Shown piece after piece: positions 1-8,519 of a stretch of 64,000 bases of DNA (its first letter is position 1; every line of letters starts with the position of its first letter). The translations under genes were made by a program, and so were the position numbers. Source of the DNA: CAVTQZ01 sp963737015. Its GTDB lineage: Bacteria > Actinomycetota > Acidimicrobiia > Acidimicrobiales > UBA8190. The notes under the pieces were generated by a model, which did no database searches, had not been told where the DNA came from, and saw only the letters and a program-made list of their open reading frames with translations. The stretch lies in assembly GCA_963737015.1 (NCBI GenBank), contig CAVTQZ010000001.1:930001-994000 (forward strand), written 5' to 3'.

Positions 1-1617
1 TTGGGATCTACGCCCGCCGCCTCGGCTGAATCCCAGCACGCCTTTGTCCACGGGCGCATCCTCACGATGCTCCCGGGTTCGTCGCGTCCCGAGGTGGTCG
101 TGATCGAAGGGGATCGGATCGTGGCGGTCGGCGAGCGCGCCCTTCTCACCCGCTATCCGGAAGCAGTCATCGAAGATCTCCAAGGACGTTTCCTGTGCCC
201 GGGGTTCATCGACGCCCACCACCATCTTTCGATCGCCGCGCTGCACCCCGAATGGGCGGATGTTTCGGCGGTCACCACAGCGGAGGAGCTCGCAGAAGCG
301 CTCGTCGCGCAGGCAGCCAAGGAACCTGACACGCCATGGATCCGCGCTTCGGGTTGGAGCGACATCGGATCGGGCTTCGTCCCGGACCGGCGCAGCCTCG
401 ACTCCATTGGCCTCGACCGGCCGGTAATCGTGGCGCACTACAGCCTCCACCAAGCTGTCGTCGACTCGCGCGCTCTGGAGGAACTGGGCATCGGCCGCGC
501 AACGGCCGATCCTCCCGGGGGCGAGATCGGCCGCGAGGCGGACGGAAGCCCGAATGGGCTGCTGATCGAGCGCTCGTGGTCCGAGGCTCACCGGCGCTCT
601 CTCGCTCCATACGACGATCCCGATCGCTGGGCTCACCACATCGAAGCCCTGGCGCGGAGCCTTCCCGCCCTTGGGATCACCGGGGTCCACGATGCAGCGT
701 GTTCGCCTGAGGCCGAGGACGCGTATCTGCAGTTGGCCGCGCAAGATCGGCTCGCGGTTTCGGTGCTCGTATGTCCCCACTCATCTACGTTTTTCGATCC
801 GCCAGACGGGTCTCGACTGTCCAGAGCCCCCACCGGAACGGGCGACGAGCGGGTCCGGATCGGTCCGGTGAAGCTCTTCGCCGACGGAGGGGTGGCTCCT
901 GCTCTCGATTTTCACCTCGGGGGCGAGCACCTGACCTTCGGAACACTGTTCGCCGGTCTCGACGAGCACGTCGAAGAAGCGGTGTCGCGGGGCTTCAGAG
1001 TGGCAGTCCACGCCATCGGAAACGCGGGGTTGGATGCGGCCCTGTCGGCATTCACTTCCGTCGCCCGCAAGTACGAGACCGACCATCGTTTCCGCGTTGA
1101 ACATGCCTGCCTTGCCGCTCCCGAACAGCTACAACGCTTAGCGGAACTGGGAGGAGTAGCCGTGGTCCAACCTGGATTCCTCCATCACCTCGGTCGTCAG
1201 GTCGAAAACGTGGCTTTCGACGACGTCACCTGGCTCCCGTTCGCCGACATCCAACGCTCGGGCGCCGTCTTGGCCGCTTCGTCGGATTGTCCGTGCACCT
1301 TCTACGAACCGCTTCGGACGTCCGCCCATGGCGCAAACCGGCGGACCGGCTCGGGGCATGTGCTCGATGCCAACCAAGCCGTGTCGTACGAAGACTGGTT
1401 GCGCGCTTATACGGCAGGAGCCGCGTACGCGGGCGGCCAAGAGTCGGAGCGCGGTTCCCTGGCGCCGGGACTTCGTGCCGACCTCGTGGTACTCGAAGGA
1501 GAGCTCGACGCCGACCATCCACCGGCGGTCGCAGAAACCTGGATCGGAGGGCGCCTTGTTTATCGATCGCACGCGACGAACGGCTATGCCGATTCCCCTA
1601 ATCGGACCGGCGTCTGA
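1..1617 (+). CDS. Amidohydrolase, YtcJ-like metal-dependent hydrolase
   Basis: A 538-residue protein of the amidohydrolase superfamily, YtcJ branch. Visible features are a beta-strand N-domain, the metal-ligand motif FIDAHHHL near residue 70, a VKLFADGG segment near 290 (the usual lysine/metal-bridge region), VHAIGN near 335, RVEHACL near 365 and SSDCPC near 425, followed by the C-terminal strands that complete the N-domain. Family members hydrolyse amides or exocyclic C-N bonds; the substrate cannot be read from sequence. The frame opens with TTG at the first base of the window, so the true start may lie outside it. It runs towards the convergent tRNA-Pro gene and the glycosidase gene and has no visible operon partner here. 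Confidence 0.85.
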   Translation: MGSTPAASAESQHAFVHGRILTMLPGSSRPEVVVIEGDRIVAVGERALLTRYPEAVIEDLQGRFLCPGFIDAHHHLSIAALHPEWADVSAVTTAEELAEALVAQAAKEPDTPWIRASGWSDIGSGFVPDRRSLDSIGLDRPVIVAHYSLHQAVVDSRALEELGIGRATADPPGGEIGREADGSPNGLLIERSWSEAHRRSLAPYDDPDRWAHHIEALARSLPALGITGVHDAACSPEAEDAYLQLAAQDRLAVSVLVCPHSSTFFDPPDGSRLSRAPTGTGDERVRIGPVKLFADGGVAPALDFHLGGEHLTFGTLFAGLDEHVEEAVSRGFRVAVHAIGNAGLDAALSAFTSVARKYETDHRFRVEHACLAAPEQLQRLAELGGVAVVQPGFLHHLGRQVENVAFDDVTWLPFADIQRSGAVLAASSDCPCTFYEPLRTSAHGANRRTGSGHVLDANQAVSYEDWLRAYTAGAAYAGGQESERGSLAPGLRADLVVLEGELDADHPPAVAETWIGGRLVYRSHATNGYADSPNRTGV

Positions 1618-1661
1618 CTCGTCAACATTCGGTGCTCGCCGCGCTCTTGGTGTCTGTTTCG

Positions 1662-1736
1662 TCGGGCTGGCCGGATTTGAACCGGCGACCTCTTGACCCC
1701 CAGTCAAGCGCGCTAACCAAGCTGCGCCACAGCCCG
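1662..1736 (-). tRNA. tRNA-Pro (anticodon GGG)
   Basis: Read on the minus strand, a full cloverleaf is visible. The 7-bp acceptor stem CGGGCTG/CAGCCCG is followed by discriminator A, then a D arm (GCGCAGC..GTTAGCGC), an anticodon stem CTTGA/TCAAG with 7-nt loop CTGGGGG (anticodon GGG at 1701-1699), and a T arm with GGTTCAAATCC. The 3' CCA is not encoded. The anticodon reads CCC (and wobble CCU) proline codons. Confidence 0.95.
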
Positions 1737-1757
1737 TGTCGGTCCGAGCCTATGCCC

Positions 1758-3053
1758 TCATTGCGAGGTAGAACGTCCCGTGGTGTCCTCGGAGGACGAT
1801 CCAGCAGGCGTCAGACTTGGCCGTACCGACATGGTGAAGAAGTCACGTGGCCAATAGGACTCGAAGTAACGCCCGGGGGTCGACGCCATGTTCTGGAGCA
1901 GGTCCGTTCCATTCGACGCCGTTGCCTGCCCCGAGGGGATTGAGGGAGCGTAGGTCGCGAAGTTGACCCAGTCGGTGTTGATGTCGAGCTCCATGGCTCT
2001 CACCGCTCCGGCACGTGCGAGCACATCGGCGAGATCGGTGATGTTCAAATAGGGACCTGCGACATATACGAGCGCACCGTCGGCGGTCACGCCAACTCCC
2101 GATCGCCACACATACACCTTGTTCCCAAGCGTGTAACCCCACTGCGTGGTGTCGTTTGCATTGAGCCCCGGCACGGGCTGGCCTCCGTCGACGATGAGCT
2201 CGAGATTCTGGCGCACGGCAACGACTTCAGGGCTCATGGTCGCGTCACGTCCCCACTTCGCGATGGTGGCCGTGCCGTCGTTGTCGATGACGAACGACGC
2301 CGCTCCGTTACGTAAGGGAAAGGACGTCTTGCCTTCGGCGTAATAGCCGCCGTTCGCGTTTGACATCAAGAAGCCCGAATTGAAAGCTGCGACCAGCGAT
2401 CCGGCAGCTTGCGAAGACACAGGAGCAGAGTTGTGCCAGGGGCCCCCACCGGGGATGGTGGTTCCCGAGTAAAGGGTCGCAGACAACAGCTTTGTATCCA
2501 TCCAGGCGACGCCGACGACGACGCTCGTGTGAACAGCGTCAGGCCTCATGTATGTCTCGTAAACAGCCGGGACCCCGTCGACCCTTCGTCCGGCCGGCTG
2601 CCACTGGCCCTCCCCGGCCACAGCTGGGCTGGCGATCGGTTGGATCGGGACGGGAGCAGGAATGTGCACCGGGATGCCCGGTCCGCTCCCGCTGTCCGTT
2701 TGCGAGGCGGGGCGGTCAGGTATCGCTCCTTTCTTGGGTTTGCCCCCCAGCGGAGGAGGGTGGTGTGAGTACCAGCTGTTCTCGGCCCAAACCACGACGG
2801 AAGCGAATCCGTGACCACGAAACCACTCAGCGAGTCGGCCCGGCACCGTCGTGCCCATCGCAGGGTTCGTGAGAGCGGAGCCGAGCGACCACCAAACGGG
2901 CGTCAGGAGGACGAGCAGGATCAAGAGGCCCCCCCGGATCTTGTGCCTTCGAAGCCAGCGACCCGACCGGCGGTGAACCGGTGGACGAGAGTCTCGAGAA
3001 GGAGGGGAACCGGAAGCGTCACGCGACGGCGGGCGCACGGTCGTCAGCGACAC
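1758..3053 (-). CDS. Membrane-anchored phosphodiester glycosidase family protein
   Basis: A 431-residue protein with a basic N-terminus, one membrane segment at about residues 40-60 (GGLLILLVLLTPVWW), a proline-rich linker to about 145, and a C-terminal domain of the phosphodiester glycosidase (NAGPA/DUF2233) type. Support includes a NSGFLMSNANGGYY-like strand turn, a RSGVGVTADG segment and AMELDIN near 360, where this family usually has a LDGGGS-like motif. The canonical glycine-rich motif is replaced, so activity is uncertain. The protein would sit outside the cell, tethered by its N-terminus. It is divergent from the response regulator gene (95 bp between starts) and followed by the tRNA gene. 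Confidence 0.75.
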   Translation of the reverse strand: MSLTTVRPPSRDASGSPPSRDSRPPVHRRSGRWLRRHKIRGGLLILLVLLTPVWWSLGSALTNPAMGTTVPGRLAEWFRGHGFASVVVWAENSWYSHHPPPLGGKPKKGAIPDRPASQTDSGSGPGIPVHIPAPVPIQPIASPAVAGEGQWQPAGRRVDGVPAVYETYMRPDAVHTSVVVGVAWMDTKLLSATLYSGTTIPGGGPWHNSAPVSSQAAGSLVAAFNSGFLMSNANGGYYAEGKTSFPLRNGAASFVIDNDGTATIAKWGRDATMSPEVVAVRQNLELIVDGGQPVPGLNANDTTQWGYTLGNKVYVWRSGVGVTADGALVYVAGPYLNITDLADVLARAGAVRAMELDINTDWVNFATYAPSIPSGQATASNGTDLLQNMASTPGRYFESYWPRDFFTMSVRPSLTPAGSSSEDTTGRSTSQ

Positions 3054-3148
3054 TCCTGGAAGCTTAGGAATCTTGGATGAAGCGCCGATTAAGGCGGCCT
3101 CGACAAGGCGTCATCTGTCCTTCATGTCGACCGTGTAGAGATGTTCCG

Positions 3149-3817
3149 ATGAGGCTGCTCGTTGCCGAGGACGACGCAGGCCTTCGTTCGGTGCTCGAGC
3201 GCGGCCTCCGGGAGAACGGGTACGTGGTGGACTCAGTGGAAGACGGGGAACGGGCTCTGGCCTTCCTTCGCACCTACGAATACGAGGTCGCGGTCCTTGA
3301 CTGGAGGATGCCGAAGATCTCAGGGGTGGAGGTGGTCAGGGAATTGAGACGGCGCGGGTCCCCTGTCCCGATTCTCATGCTCACCGCCCGCGACGCGGCC
3401 ACGGACCGGGTGACCGGGCTCGACGAAGGGGCTGACGACTACCTGGTGAAGCCTTTCGACTTCTCGGAGCTCCTTGCCCGCCTGAGAGCTCTCCAGCGAA
3501 GATCGCCTGCACTGCATTCCCCGAAGCTGATCGTGGGAGATCTCTGCTACGACCCCTCGACCCGAGAATTGACTTCGGGATCCCTATCCCTTTCGCTCAC
3601 TGCAACCGAGCAGTCGATCCTGGAGATACTCATGAGGCGGTCTCCTGCGGTCGTCGAGAGGAGGTCTATCGCTCTGCACGTCTGGGACGAGGAAGCGGAC
3701 GCGCTCGGATCGAACACGATCGACGTCCACCTGGCGCGGCTGCGGGCGAAGCTCGTGTCGAGCCATGCGAGGATCGAGACCCTCCGGGGCATCGGTTACC
3801 GATTGGTCGCCGCGTGA
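3149..3817 (+). CDS. OmpR-family response regulator
   Basis: A two-component transcription factor of 222 residues. The N-terminal receiver domain begins MRLLVAEDDAG, with acidic pocket EDD, phospho-acceptor Asp in VLDWRMPK near residue 51, and conserved Thr and Lys (MLTARDA, LVKPFDF). A C-terminal winged helix ends in LRGIGYRL. An in-frame ATG exists 72 bp upstream at 3077, but the receiver fold begins exactly at the ATG at 3149, so that start is preferred. Its stop overlaps the kinase start by 4 nt (GTGA), so the pair is translationally coupled. The kinase in turn overlaps the arabinan-precursor genes, suggesting this regulator controls the envelope cluster. Confidence 0.93.
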   Translation: MRLLVAEDDAGLRSVLERGLRENGYVVDSVEDGERALAFLRTYEYEVAVLDWRMPKISGVEVVRELRRRGSPVPILMLTARDAATDRVTGLDEGADDYLVKPFDFSELLARLRALQRRSPALHSPKLIVGDLCYDPSTRELTSGSLSLSLTATEQSILEILMRRSPAVVERRSIALHVWDEEADALGSNTIDVHLARLRAKLVSSHARIETLRGIGYRLVAA

Positions 3818-5179
3818 AAGCGCGCTCTTGGCGGCGCTCGCTGCGCGAGAGCTCACAGGTAGCCCACTCAGTCCGCGTCGCAGCGGTGGCCGCGTTGCTC
3901 ATCGCTGTTCTTTATGCCGCTCTGGCGATCGTGTTCGACGTGGTCGACTCGCATCGTCTCGTGGGTGAGGTCGACTCGCATCTCTCGGATCGCCTTTCCG
4001 ATGCAAGCCTCCACGGCGACTTCCGGGCCCGTGCTGGCGAGGTCGACGACGACACGACCGTCGAGTCGGCCCCCGTGATTCTGTGGCGCGTGGACTCTGC
4101 CGGGCAGGTCGTGGACTTGAGCGACAATGCCCCGGCTCTATCCGCAGATGCATGGTCCAGAAGTGGCAGACCCACGACCGCCACGCATCGGCAATACCAG
4201 GTTCCGGCTACGAGCTTTGCATTCCTCCGACGGTTGGCTTGTGGCCGCCCAGAGCCTCGCCGATACGGAGCACGTGGAGGGGGTCGTGATAGCTGCGGAG
4301 CTGATCGGGGGACCTGTCCTCGTTGCTGCAATGTTTCTTGGAGCGCTGTTGATCGGCCTGAAGGCCTCCGGTCCGGTCGAAGAGGCGCGCCGTCGCCAGC
4401 TCGAATTCACGGCCGATGCATCTCATGAGCTCAGAACCCCACTGAGCGTCATCGAGGCCGAGGTCGGTCTGGCCCTCGGAGCAAGGCGTGACGCAAGTGG
4501 ATATCGGGATGCGCTCGAACGCGTTCACCGCGAGAGCCACCGGCTCAGGCGCATTGTCGACGACCTGTTGTGGCTCGCGCGCTTTGATTCCGATCCCCCA
4601 CCGCCTCGAGACGAGCCGGTAGACGTCGTCACGATCGCCGAGGGCTGCGCCGACCGTTTCGAACCTGTTGCGAGCTCGCGAGCTGTCCAGCTGACCGTGA
4701 CGACGGAACAGGTTGGGCAAACAGCAGGCGCATTGATCGATGCTCCGCCCGAATGGATCGATCGCCTGATAGGCGTTCTCGTTGACAATGCCTGCAGGTA
4801 CGCAGGTGAGGGCGGCCAGGTCCGCATCGTGGTGTCTGCACCCGGTAATCGGGTTTTCTTGGCGGTCGAGGATACGGGTCCGGGGATCCCTCTTTCGGAG
4901 CGCGAAAGGCTCTTCGACCGGTTCCATCGGGCAACCTCGGACGGTGCGGGGGCCGGACTCGGCCTGGCAATCGCGGATGCAGTGGTTCGCTCGACTGGCG
5001 GGCGCTGGCGCGTGGACGACGCTCCTCAAGGCGGAGCCCACATGGAAGTCTCCTGGAGCCGTTCACAGTCACATGTCTCCGGGGACCAGGATCGGCCCGT
5101 TGGACCAGGCGACGAAACGCAGTCACTTGGAGGAGAAGACGGCCGCGTGGTCACAGGTTCCGTGTCTGCTCGCAGATGA
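3814..5179 (+). pseudogene. Sensor histidine kinase, reading frame broken near 4170-4205
   Basis: Partner kinase of the upstream regulator. From GTG at 3814 one frame encodes a first membrane segment (about residues 18-42) and an extracytoplasmic sensor region up to about 4180. The rest continues in the +1 frame: second membrane segment (AELIGGPVLVAAMFLGALL), HisKA box with phospho-His in ASHELRTPL, N box DNACRYA, G1 box DTGPGIP and G2 box GAGLGLA. No HAMP domain is evident. Dropping one base near 4175-4190 would restore a single kinase of about 455 residues. It is either a real frameshift or a sequence error; the 3' part shows no decay. The stop overlaps the ATG of the DPPR synthase gene (ATGA at 5176). 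Confidence 0.85.
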
Positions 5180-6246
5180 CGCGAGTCACCCAAACAAACA
5201 GCTTGCAGGAGTCGACGGGGATCCCGCCCGATCCGGCGTCACAGGTGCAAGGGCGTCCGGGCGGCTTGGGAGATTCGGTTCGGCACGTCGCCCATGAGGG
5301 CTCCGACGGGTTACCCACTGAACCGCTCAACGCCGAGCCGGCCCTCCCGGTAGGAGCGAGCCGGATGGGGTGGGCACTTCTTCGCATCGGCCGTCCGCGG
5401 CAGATGCTCAAGAACATCCTGGTATTTGCCGCACCCGGAGCGGCGGGGCTTCTCTTTCACCGCGAGGTGGCGCTACGTGCGTTCGGCTCTTTCGGGATCT
5501 TCTGCGTCGCCGCCGCGGGCGCTTACTTCCTGAACGACAGTCTCGATGCTGCGTCAGACCGGCATCACCCTGTCAAAAGAACGCGTCCTGTTGCAGCAGG
5601 GGAAGTGACGGCGCTGATGGCGTTCTGCATCGGGCTCGTCCTTGGGGCTGGCGCCGTAGGGCTGGCGTGGCAACTTGCAGGAAGCCGACTCGCCTTCGTG
5701 ATGGGGGCTTACGTCCTCGTGTCTGGCGCATACTCGACAAGACTCAAACACGAACCCGTCCTGGATCTAGCTTGCATATCGGTCGGTTTCGTGCTGCGAG
5801 CGATCGCAGGAGGTGTAGCCACAGGCGTCGCGCTTTCCGACTGGTTTTTGATCGTCGCCTCGTTTGGATCCCTTTTCGTCGTTGCGGGCAAGCGCAGCTC
5901 CGAGCAGATGTATCTCGGAGAGGTGCGTAAAGCGCACCGTCGCACTTTGAGCGTCTATCCGCCCTCCTTCTTGCGCTCGGTTCGACTTGTCGCCATGTCG
6001 GTCACGCTCACCGCCTATTGCTTGTGGGCTTTCGATCGGCACCGTGCGGGTCAGATGGGAAATGCTCACCATCCGATCTGGTTCGAGTTGTCGATACTGC
6101 CGTTCGCAATCGCGCTCTTGCACGTGGAGCTTCGTTGCGAATTGGGACAGGTCGGCGCCCCTGAAGATCTTGCGCTCAATGACAGGGTCCTCCAGCTCCT
6201 CGGCCTCGTCTGGTTGTTCCTCTTCGCGGTCGGCGTGTACGCGTGA
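5176..6246 (+). CDS. Decaprenyl-phosphate phosphoribosyltransferase (DPPR synthase), UbiA family
   Basis: UbiA-superfamily membrane enzyme (356 residues) that transfers phosphoribose from PRPP to decaprenyl phosphate, the first committed step to decaprenylphosphoryl-arabinose. After a hydrophilic N-terminus of about 60 residues, RIGRPRQMLKN begins the fold. The first aspartate-rich motif is NDSLDAASDRHHP followed by KRTRPVAAG, characteristic of this UbiA branch, and a second conserved loop is YSTRLKHEPVLD. Several membrane helices follow. The ATG overlaps the kinase stop, and its own stop overlaps the DprE1 start (6243-6246). The assignment to DPPR synthase rather than another UbiA enzyme rests on the motif and on the adjacent dprE1 and dprE2 homologues. 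Confidence 0.9.
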   Translation: MTRVTQTNSLQESTGIPPDPASQVQGRPGGLGDSVRHVAHEGSDGLPTEPLNAEPALPVGASRMGWALLRIGRPRQMLKNILVFAAPGAAGLLFHREVALRAFGSFGIFCVAAAGAYFLNDSLDAASDRHHPVKRTRPVAAGEVTALMAFCIGLVLGAGAVGLAWQLAGSRLAFVMGAYVLVSGAYSTRLKHEPVLDLACISVGFVLRAIAGGVATGVALSDWFLIVASFGSLFVVAGKRSSEQMYLGEVRKAHRRTLSVYPPSFLRSVRLVAMSVTLTAYCLWAFDRHRAGQMGNAHHPIWFELSILPFAIALLHVELRCELGQVGAPEDLALNDRVLQLLGLVWLFLFAVGVYA

Positions 6247-7697
6247 TGGACCTTGCAGACGAGGTCGTTCACTGTGACGACGTAGCCGCGCCACGGTCGA
6301 TTCGTCAGCTCCTTTCGGGGTGGGGACGTACCTCCCCGAGCGCAGCAGACGTCTACCGCCCTTCGGGTCCCGAAGAAGTGGCGGAGATATTCGCAATGTC
6401 GGCCTCCGAGGGGCTCAATGTGATTCCCAGGGGGCTCGGCCGTTCGTACGGCGATGCTGCGCAGTCCGCCGGCGGAGTCGTAATCGACACGTCGGGTCTC
6501 GGCTCCGTGCTCGCTTCGGATCTTGACGCGGGGTGGGTGAAAGTGGGCGCCGGAATGTCGCTGGACTCCCTCATGCGTTGGCTCCTACCACGCGGTTGGT
6601 GGGTGCCGGTAACTCCGGGTACGCGTCACGTGACCTTGGGGGGCGCCATCGCAGCTGACATCCACGGCAAGAACCATCATCGAGACGGATCGTTCTGCTC
6701 TTATGTGAACGACATCACGCTTGCTGCCCCCAAGGGCAACTTCACCCTGACCCCGGGCCACCAATCGGACCTGTTCTGGGCAACCGCAGGTGGCATGGGC
6801 CTTACAGGAGTCGTCCTCGACGCCACCGTCCGTCTCATCGAGGTGGAGAGTGCTTACATGCTCGTCGACATCGAAAGAGCAAATGATCTCGACGACTGCA
6901 TGGCTCGCATGACCGAACGGGACTCCGAGTACCGCTACTCGGTGGCATGGATCGACTGCCTGGCACGCGGGTCGAAGCTCGGTCGCGCCGTGTTGACACG
7001 AGCCGATCACGCCCGTCGGTCGGAGCTGCCACGCACAGTACGCGACCCATTTCACTTCGAGCCGCGTCAGCTTTTTGGTCTCCCGTTCACCGCACCGGCC
7101 GGTGTGCTCAACCGCTTCACCGTCTCGGCGTTCAACGGTCTCTGGTATCTGAAAGCACCTCGAGAGCGAGTGCGCCGAGTACGAACGATCGCTTCGTATT
7201 TCCATCCACTCGACGGAATCGGCTCCTGGAATCGGCTCTACGGTCCGAAAGGTTTCCTCCAGTACCAGGTGGTCCTGCCTTTCGGCGCCGAGCAGGTGCT
7301 ACGACGAGTGCTCGAGACACTCTCGACCTCGGGGGTCGCTTCCTTGGCAGTCCTGAAGCGCTTCGGCAGGGCCGATCCCGCGCCATTGTCGTTCCCGATC
7401 CCCGGTTGGACGCTCGCCGTCGACATGCCGTTGTCGGGAACCTCACTCGGCCCTCTTCTCGACGAGATCGACGAGCAGGTGGCAGAGGCAGGTGGACGTG
7501 TTTACCTCGCCAAGGACTCCCGGCTTCGTCCCGAGCTCTTCCGGAAGATGTACCCGAGGGTCGACGAGTGGCTTTCGGTCCGCGACTCGGTCGACCCAGA
7601 GGGGATCCTCACTTCGGATCTTTCACAGAGGCTGGGGATCGTGAACGGCTCGAAGACCTTGCACGTGAACCAACGGGGAAACCCGGGAAGAAGCTGA
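6243..7697 (+). CDS. dprE1: Decaprenylphosphoryl-beta-D-ribose 2'-oxidase DprE1
   Basis: FAD-dependent flavoenzyme of the VAO fold (484 residues) that oxidises DPR to the 2'-keto intermediate. It aligns along its length with mycobacterial DprE1: GWGRT near the N-terminus, the FAD segment RGLGRSYGDAA, IHGKNHH with the FAD-binding loop, GFLQYQVVLP, FPIPGW, LAKDSR containing the catalytic-site Lys (Lys424, matching Lys418), and YPRVDEW. The position matching Cys387 of M. tuberculosis DprE1, the residue covalently hit by benzothiazinones, is Ala392 here (GWTLAVDMP). The gene overlaps the upstream gene by 4 nt and is followed by dprE2 after 3 nt. Confidence 0.95.
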   Translation: MMDLADEVVHCDDVAAPRSIRQLLSGWGRTSPSAADVYRPSGPEEVAEIFAMSASEGLNVIPRGLGRSYGDAAQSAGGVVIDTSGLGSVLASDLDAGWVKVGAGMSLDSLMRWLLPRGWWVPVTPGTRHVTLGGAIAADIHGKNHHRDGSFCSYVNDITLAAPKGNFTLTPGHQSDLFWATAGGMGLTGVVLDATVRLIEVESAYMLVDIERANDLDDCMARMTERDSEYRYSVAWIDCLARGSKLGRAVLTRADHARRSELPRTVRDPFHFEPRQLFGLPFTAPAGVLNRFTVSAFNGLWYLKAPRERVRRVRTIASYFHPLDGIGSWNRLYGPKGFLQYQVVLPFGAEQVLRRVLETLSTSGVASLAVLKRFGRADPAPLSFPIPGWTLAVDMPLSGTSLGPLLDEIDEQVAEAGGRVYLAKDSRLRPELFRKMYPRVDEWLSVRDSVDPEGILTSDLSQRLGIVNGSKTLHVNQRGNPGRS

Positions 7698-7700
7698 TCG

Positions 7701-8459
7701 GTGAACGACGCCTTTGGAATGCCGCAGACAGCCTTGGTTCTGGGGGCCACTTCGGATATCGCCCGGGCGGTCATGCGAGAGCTCGCTCCGCGACGCCTCG
7801 AACACGTGGTGCTCGCCGGCCGCGATGCAAGCCGCCTGGATGCTGCTGCAAAGGAACTGAGAGCTCTCGGGGTGGCCCAGACGGACACCCTCGTCTGGGA
7901 CGCAACTGAACCCGGGCACAGCGCCATGGTTCGAGACGCCGCGGAACGTCTCGGCCACATCGACCTGTCGCTGGTTGCCGTCGGGGTTCTGGGCGACCAG
8001 CGCCGATCCGAGAAAGACCCGGCGGCCACTTCCGCAGTGCTATGCACGAACTTCACTGGACCCGCGGCGGCGTTGGTCTCATTGAGCGAAGTGATGCGCT
8101 CACAGGGCCACGGGCGGATCGTCGTCATCTCGTCGGTCGCAGGCGTGCGCGTCCGGCGCTCGAATTTCGTCTACGGGGCGTCCAAGGCGGGACTCGACGC
8201 GTTCACCCAGGGGCTCGCCGACGCTTTGCGTCCATCTGGCGTCGGTGTGACCATCGTTCGCCCGGGATGGGTCGCGACACGCATGACCGAAGGCCGACCC
8301 CCTGCTCCGATGGCCACTACGCCCGAGGAGGTCGCAGCCGACCTGGTGAAGGGCCTCGAACAGGGAGCACCTGTGGTGTGGTCTCCGCCGGCCTTGAGGT
8401 TCGTCTTCGCTGCATTCCGGCTGCTTCCGGCCTCGTTTTGGCGCCTGATCCGGGACTGA
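7701..8459 (+). CDS. dprE2: Decaprenylphosphoryl-2-keto-ribose reductase DprE2 (SDR family)
   Basis: Short-chain dehydrogenase (252 residues) that reduces the DprE1 product to decaprenylphosphoryl-arabinose, completing the epimerisation. The nucleotide-binding motif is LGATSDIAR at the N-terminus, with catalytic Ser in VVISSVAG, YxxxK in YGASKAG, and PGWVATRM after strand 6. A hydrophobic C-terminal tail resembles the membrane-contacting end of mycobacterial DprE2. The start is GTG at 7701, only 3 nt after the dprE1 stop; an ATG at 7719 would shorten the N-terminus by six residues. The three consecutive genes from 5176 to 8459 form the complete core of the DPA pathway except for the DPPR phosphatase. 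Confidence 0.93.
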   Translation: MNDAFGMPQTALVLGATSDIARAVMRELAPRRLEHVVLAGRDASRLDAAAKELRALGVAQTDTLVWDATEPGHSAMVRDAAERLGHIDLSLVAVGVLGDQRRSEKDPAATSAVLCTNFTGPAAALVSLSEVMRSQGHGRIVVISSVAGVRVRRSNFVYGASKAGLDAFTQGLADALRPSGVGVTIVRPGWVATRMTEGRPPAPMATTPEEVAADLVKGLEQGAPVVWSPPALRFVFAAFRLLPASFWRLIRD

Positions 8460-8519
8460 CGACACCTTGTCCAGATTGTCCAGACCCCCCGAGGAGCCGA
8501 TGAATCCGGAGCAGAAGCG

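Noticed and set aside
4127..4430. Kinase frame break considered as programmed frameshifting
   Set aside because: No slippery heptamer with a downstream structure is evident at the junction, and programmed frameshifts are not known in this kinase family.
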